Assembly (NCBI GenBank): GCA_031547595.1
Contig: JAVBRU010000105.1
Span: 1 to 17,142 of the forward strand
Reading direction: 5' to 3'
DNA length: 17,142 nucleotides
Source of the DNA: JAVBRU01 sp031547595
Lineage (GTDB): Bacteria > Bacillota > Clostridia > Christensenellales > Aristaeellaceae
The notes under the pieces are model-generated. The model was not told where the DNA came from. It worked only from the letters and a program-made list of their open reading frames with translations, and ran no database searches. This document shows, one piece after another, positions 14,187 through 17,142 of the stretch (position 1 is its first letter; every line of letters starts with the position of its first letter). A program made the position numbers and the translations under genes.

Positions 14187-15554
14187 TCAGGGCAATGCAG
14201 GCTCTAGCTGGGCCTCCAACTCACTCCAGCGCACATAGCCACTGATGAAAGGATGAGTGGAAATGTAGACCCAATCATGATCAATCCACTGCTGCTCCCT
14301 GTAACCGGTATCAACGTCGTAATGAGCAAGCCAACGATCAAAACCATGAGTCCAAAGCGTTATGACTGTATCAGCCGAAAGAACGTCGCCTGTTTTGGCA
14401 TTGTCGAAGGGGTCCTTGTGCAGAGTGATCTCGCTCATGGTTTTGTACTGGGTGCTTTCAGCACTATCAGGTTTACCGCCAAGGTCGCTCAACTGCATAA
14501 AGCCGTACTTGCCGTCCTGCGCGCGCACGTGGCCCCACTCGCCAATCACACCCATCACTTCGATACCGCTGCCTTCGGGGTAGCTACCGATTGGGTCGGA
14601 GGTTACCGATGGATCAGGGTAGAGCTTTGCGCCTTCACCGGCAGTCTTGGTGGTAACCAGCGGCGGTAAGTAAGGGAGACTGTCACCGCAACCGCTACAA
14701 AAACTGTGCAGATTATCATATTGAACATACCCAGCAACTCCGAAAATCTCCACACGCGGCCATCCCTCCGGGATGTGGCTGGAAAACAAGAAGTTGACCG
14801 TCGTACCGCTGTAATACTCGCCGAGCAACTCTGCCGACGTGCTTGGGGCGGTGCGAAGGGCCAGAAGGGTGCGCGGATCGTCAAAGCTGATAGTGTCCTC
14901 CATATGATTACTGACCTGAACGAAAATGGAGGTTGTGGGCACGAACCCCATGATGGCATCGTCAAAGGTACCGTCGTTTTTCTCGCCATACGGAATGTTC
15001 ATCTTGCCATTCGGATCGTCCATCTGTTTATATAGTATGGACACCCACTGCTGATCCTGCGTGATGCCTAATACCCGTACAGCAGCCCACACAGGAACAT
15101 CCCCCACCATGGCGGAATCACTGGTGGGGTGCTGGCGCACTGGCAAGGAGGCCAGGTCCCCCCTTCTTGCGACGTAGCCCAAACCGCCATTGCGGGGACT
15201 CGTATCGTCCTTATCAATATCGAAAACCAATTGCTCGCGCAGCATGTAGCCTTCCAGATTGCTGACACGTACGTGTGCCCAATCATCATCCCCGCCGTCT
15301 AGCAGATGAACCGTGACCCCGTCAAAACATGTTGCGATTTCGGGAGCATTCGCAGCAGGCTGCTTGCGCAGAGGGACCTCCCATTCTTTTGTCAGTGCGA
15401 AGGCTTCGGTTGACAAGGCGGCAGGTTCCTGCGCACGTTCGAATGTAGTGGAGATCCGCGTGCCGTTGATAGTAGTAGTCTCCGCGGCAAAGGCCTGTGA
15501 AGACAGCAAGGAAACAATACAAAACACAGCGCACAGGCTTATCAACTTGTTCAT
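14187..15554 (-). CDS. Secreted protein with five SH3b-like repeats (455 aa)
   Basis: The start is ATG 15554 (MNKLISLCAV), eight bases after AGGTGAT. The GTG at 15566 lies inside that site, so it is not used. A signal peptide ends at SSQAFA/AE. Five bacterial SH3-like units follow, near residues 55-110, 125-165, 215-280, 295-350 and 370-445. Recurring features are a short run such as VPLRKQP, LPVRQHP, LALRTAP or AKLYPDP (the turn normally followed by variable loops) and a closing G-Y/F-M/V strand (EGYMLREQL, AGYVQYDNL, YGFMQLSDL, SGYVRWSEL). No catalytic domain is visible. It probably binds peptidoglycan or another surface ligand outside the cell. FCSGCG in the middle is a lone Cys pair. It is divergent from the C39-like gene. 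Confidence 0.8.
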   Translation of the reverse strand: MNKLISLCAVFCIVSLLSSQAFAAETTTINGTRISTTFERAQEPAALSTEAFALTKEWEVPLRKQPAANAPEIATCFDGVTVHLLDGGDDDWAHVRVSNLEGYMLREQLVFDIDKDDTSPRNGGLGYVARRGDLASLPVRQHPTSDSAMVGDVPVWAAVRVLGITQDQQWVSILYKQMDDPNGKMNIPYGEKNDGTFDDAIMGFVPTTSIFVQVSNHMEDTISFDDPRTLLALRTAPSTSAELLGEYYSGTTVNFLFSSHIPEGWPRVEIFGVAGYVQYDNLHSFCSGCGDSLPYLPPLVTTKTAGEGAKLYPDPSVTSDPIGSYPEGSGIEVMGVIGEWGHVRAQDGKYGFMQLSDLGGKPDSAESTQYKTMSEITLHKDPFDNAKTGDVLSADTVITLWTHGFDRWLAHYDVDTGYREQQWIDHDWVYISTHPFISGYVRWSELEAQLEPALP

Positions 15555-15566
15555 GAGACGGATCAC

Positions 15567-15955
15567 CTTTACTTTCTCTTAACTGTTGACCATAAGACGG
15601 ACAGGAAAGGATAGTTATTCCAATGCTGCGATACGTGATAGCCTTCTCTCAGAATGAAAATAGAGCCTAATGGCTCTGAAAAAAATGACTGTATTTTTAT
15701 AATTCAGAACTGAGTTGGGGGAACAGGTCTCTCTGTGCGCCAATTACCGCCGTATATGACAATTACTGGAGGCAAGTGTACAATGGAAGAATATCATTTG
15801 CTTATTAAACAGTTTATTGGCGCTTTGCTTTATTCCTTTTTCAAGCCCAATCTTAGCGATATGCCGTAAGTGTTCTTGACCAGCGACTGATATAGTGGAC
15901 AAAAGCAATATCTGTCGTCCTTTACAGAATTCTATCAAGGGGAGGGCAATCCCGC
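15567..15955. other. Divergent intergenic region with one small hairpin
   Basis: Between the divergent SH3b and C39-like genes. AGAGCCtaatGGCTCT (15662-15677) is a six-base-pair stem with A-runs on its right and ATTTTC when read on the minus strand; it could be a weak minus-strand terminator. A 64-codon minus frame (15744-15938) starts at TTG without a ribosome site, and I cannot assign it. Nothing else is supported. Confidence 0.4.
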
Positions 15956-16645
15956 GTGAAAAGAAATATAAAAGTTAAGCTTGCGGTTATTCTTATGAGT
16001 GCTTTTGCTATACTATTACTCACTATGCTTTTTATGCCCTTTGATAAAACCGCAGCATTTAGAGCGGATGATTTTCAATATAGTATGGATTACGTCAAAG
16101 AACTATCCCAAATTCCCGTTTTATCACAAGAAACAAGCTACACCTGCAATATTGCCTCCATGGCAATCGTCAAAACTTACCTTGGGTTTGAAACCACTGA
16201 GCAGGGAGTGAGAAGTGACTTAAACCTGCTGAGGCACAACACAGGAATGCTTCCTAATGAATATCTGAAATATGCCAATGAAGCCTTTGAACCGCTGTCT
16301 TACTCTGTAACGCTGGTATGTCCGAGATCTGAGGCTGAAATACTGAATGTGATTTCCGCTTCATTGGAGCGCAATCTGCCGGTAGTCATTTTTTACTTGG
16401 CAAAAGATGATTGGAACGAGCCGCATTACAATACTCATTATGCTGTGATTTATGGTATCGATATAAAAAATGCGCTTGTTAAAATATCAAATCCTTATGG
16501 ATATTTACAGCAGCTATCCTTTGTGGAATTATTCGATGGGCTGGCCTTTTCAAGCTACAAGGCGGAACCGTTGCTCTTTCGGCTGGGAAGAAGATTAGGC
16601 GTTGTAAAGAGCAATAGTATATTTTTGTTTAAAAATATCCAATAA
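15956..16645 (+). CDS. C39-like cysteine peptidase-family protein, membrane-anchored (229 aa)
   Basis: GTG 15956 follows GGGGAGGG by nine bases. Residues 1-27 form a basic start and a single transmembrane or signal helix (VILMSAFAILLLTMLF). The domain that follows matches the C39-like papain fold: a Gln then Cys64 in QETSYTCNIASMAIVKTYLG, His161 in HYNTHYAVIYGID, and Asn179 in KISNPYG. These would be the catalytic Cys, His and Asp/Asn. Relatives cleave peptides or act on cell-wall material; many are uncharacterised. There is no ABC transporter beside it, so it is not a bacteriocin-processing transporter. The final ~40 residues are poorly conserved. Facing the SH3b protein gene, it may share a cell-envelope role (inference). 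Confidence 0.72.
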   Translation: MKRNIKVKLAVILMSAFAILLLTMLFMPFDKTAAFRADDFQYSMDYVKELSQIPVLSQETSYTCNIASMAIVKTYLGFETTEQGVRSDLNLLRHNTGMLPNEYLKYANEAFEPLSYSVTLVCPRSEAEILNVISASLERNLPVVIFYLAKDDWNEPHYNTHYAVIYGIDIKNALVKISNPYGYLQQLSFVELFDGLAFSSYKAEPLLFRLGRRLGVVKSNSIFLFKNIQ

Positions 16646-16697
16646 CCATGCAATTCAAGGCAGCCGTGGATGTCGTTTTTCGAGCATCCTCGCGTTA

Positions 16698-17142
16698 TTA
16701 CTCCGGCATCGAAAAGTCGGAATTGAGCGAGACATAAGCGACCCTAGGATGGCAAAAGAAGGAGCGGACACGATCCTTATGATGCTGTAACCTGCGCATG
16801 AAGGAATGAACCTTGTGGATAATGTCATCACAGGTGCGGGGATGCTTGCGCGAATGAACATCACGTTTCAGAGCGTGGTTCAAGTATTCGTCGGGGTTTA
16901 GCTCCGGCGAGTAAGGCGGAAGAAAGAATATCTCGATCTTTTCCGTCCGTTCCCCGAGCCATTTTTGTAAAAGCGTACCATGGTGAACGCGAAGGTTGTC
17001 CAGAATCAGAAAAACCTTTCTGGGTACATCATGGATGAGGCGAGTTAGAAATTCGATCAAGCGTTGCTGCGTCATCGTTTCACGATACAGCATAAACCGC
17101 ACACTTCCATAATTGTTGATCGCCGAGATCATGTTCACGTGC
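16698..17142 (-). mobile_element. IS630-family transposase, C-terminal half (runs off the window)
   Basis: The minus frame enters at the right edge and ends at 16698. It has the DDE-superfamily features of IS630: the strand MISAINNYGSVRFMLYR, the second acid in VFLILDNLRVHHG, and the third in FFLPPYSPELNPDEYLNHALK. The first catalytic Asp and the N-terminal domain lie outside the window. The protein ends SDFSMPE. The sequence between 16646 and 16697 may be its outer end, but I could not find an end matching the MITE family, so this is probably a different IS630 subtype from the fragment at 13436-13925. Confidence 0.88.

Noticed and set aside
15744..15938. Minus-strand 64-codon frame (ILLLSTISVAGQEH)
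   Set aside because: TTG start with no ribosome site and no family I can recognise; left as a note in the intergenic entry.
13436..17142. The two IS630 segments as halves of one element split by the genes between them
   Set aside because: Both are on the minus strand but in the wrong order: the N-terminal half lies at lower coordinates. The second segment also shows no end like the MITE family. They are separate copies.
1..17142. CRISPR array, tRNA or rRNA genes, retron or toxin-antitoxin system
   Set aside because: No regularly spaced repeats, cloverleaf or rRNA sequence and no recognisable proteins of these systems were seen; the dispersed repeats are MITE ends and one hairpin pair.

Overview
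The window looks like a stretch of a Bacillota (Firmicutes, probably Clostridia) chromosome. Strong AGGAGG-type ribosome sites, TTGACA/TATAAT promoters, GTG and TTG starts, a CsoR metal cassette, IS630/IS5 debris and moderately GC-rich small operons all point that way. The genus cannot be named. It is an accessory, rearranged region: intact operons alternate with broken genes and mobile-element scars.

Layout. (1) 1-1119: the 3' end of an ABC exporter ATPase gene, then a VOC/glyoxalase-like protein. (2) 1406-2239: a secreted SGNH hydrolase whose lipobox cysteine appears to be replaced by Arg. (3) 2283-4136: two pseudogenes meeting tail to tail, an ATC-hydrolase-like gene (+) with an internal stop and an EcfT-EcfA deletion fusion (-) with a damaged Walker B. 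(4) 4151-4944: a decayed IS5-family transposase. (5) 5206-5403: a possible small membrane-protein remnant. (6) 8933 down to 5449 (-): a compact operon of O-methyltransferase, CopZ-like HMA protein, alpha/beta hydrolase, a second SAM methyltransferase and a membrane protein. Two junctions are ATGA overlaps, and an 18-bp palindrome sits over the promoter start. (7) 9388-12100 (+): a metal-efflux cassette with CsoR, a CPC-type P1B ATPase and a small membrane protein that seems to start at ATA. Three related CsoR boxes control it, and near-identical hairpins bound it. (8) 12129-13925: an IS-end fragment, a topB remnant, a TfoX C-terminal-domain protein, a DUF3795 fragment, and an XRE regulator truncated by an IS630-like element. 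(9) 14187-16645: a secreted five-repeat SH3b-like protein (-) and a C39-like cysteine peptidase-like protein (+). (10) 16698 to the end: the C-terminal half of another IS630-family transposase.

A small IS630-derived MITE family runs through the region. A complete 159-bp copy lies between csoR and the ATPase gene. Partial copies lie at about 5477-5590, 9073-9103 and 12129-12190, and the related IS end is at about 13835-13925. The copy near 5590 has given the membrane-protein gene a new C-terminal tail.

The best candidate for an undescribed system is the 8933-to-5449 operon. It combines two methyltransferases, a soluble metal-binding HMA protein, a serine hydrolase and a membrane protein. Its palindrome resembles metal-repressor operators, and a broken ECF transporter lies on the same strand downstream. 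Its function is not known from sequence alone.
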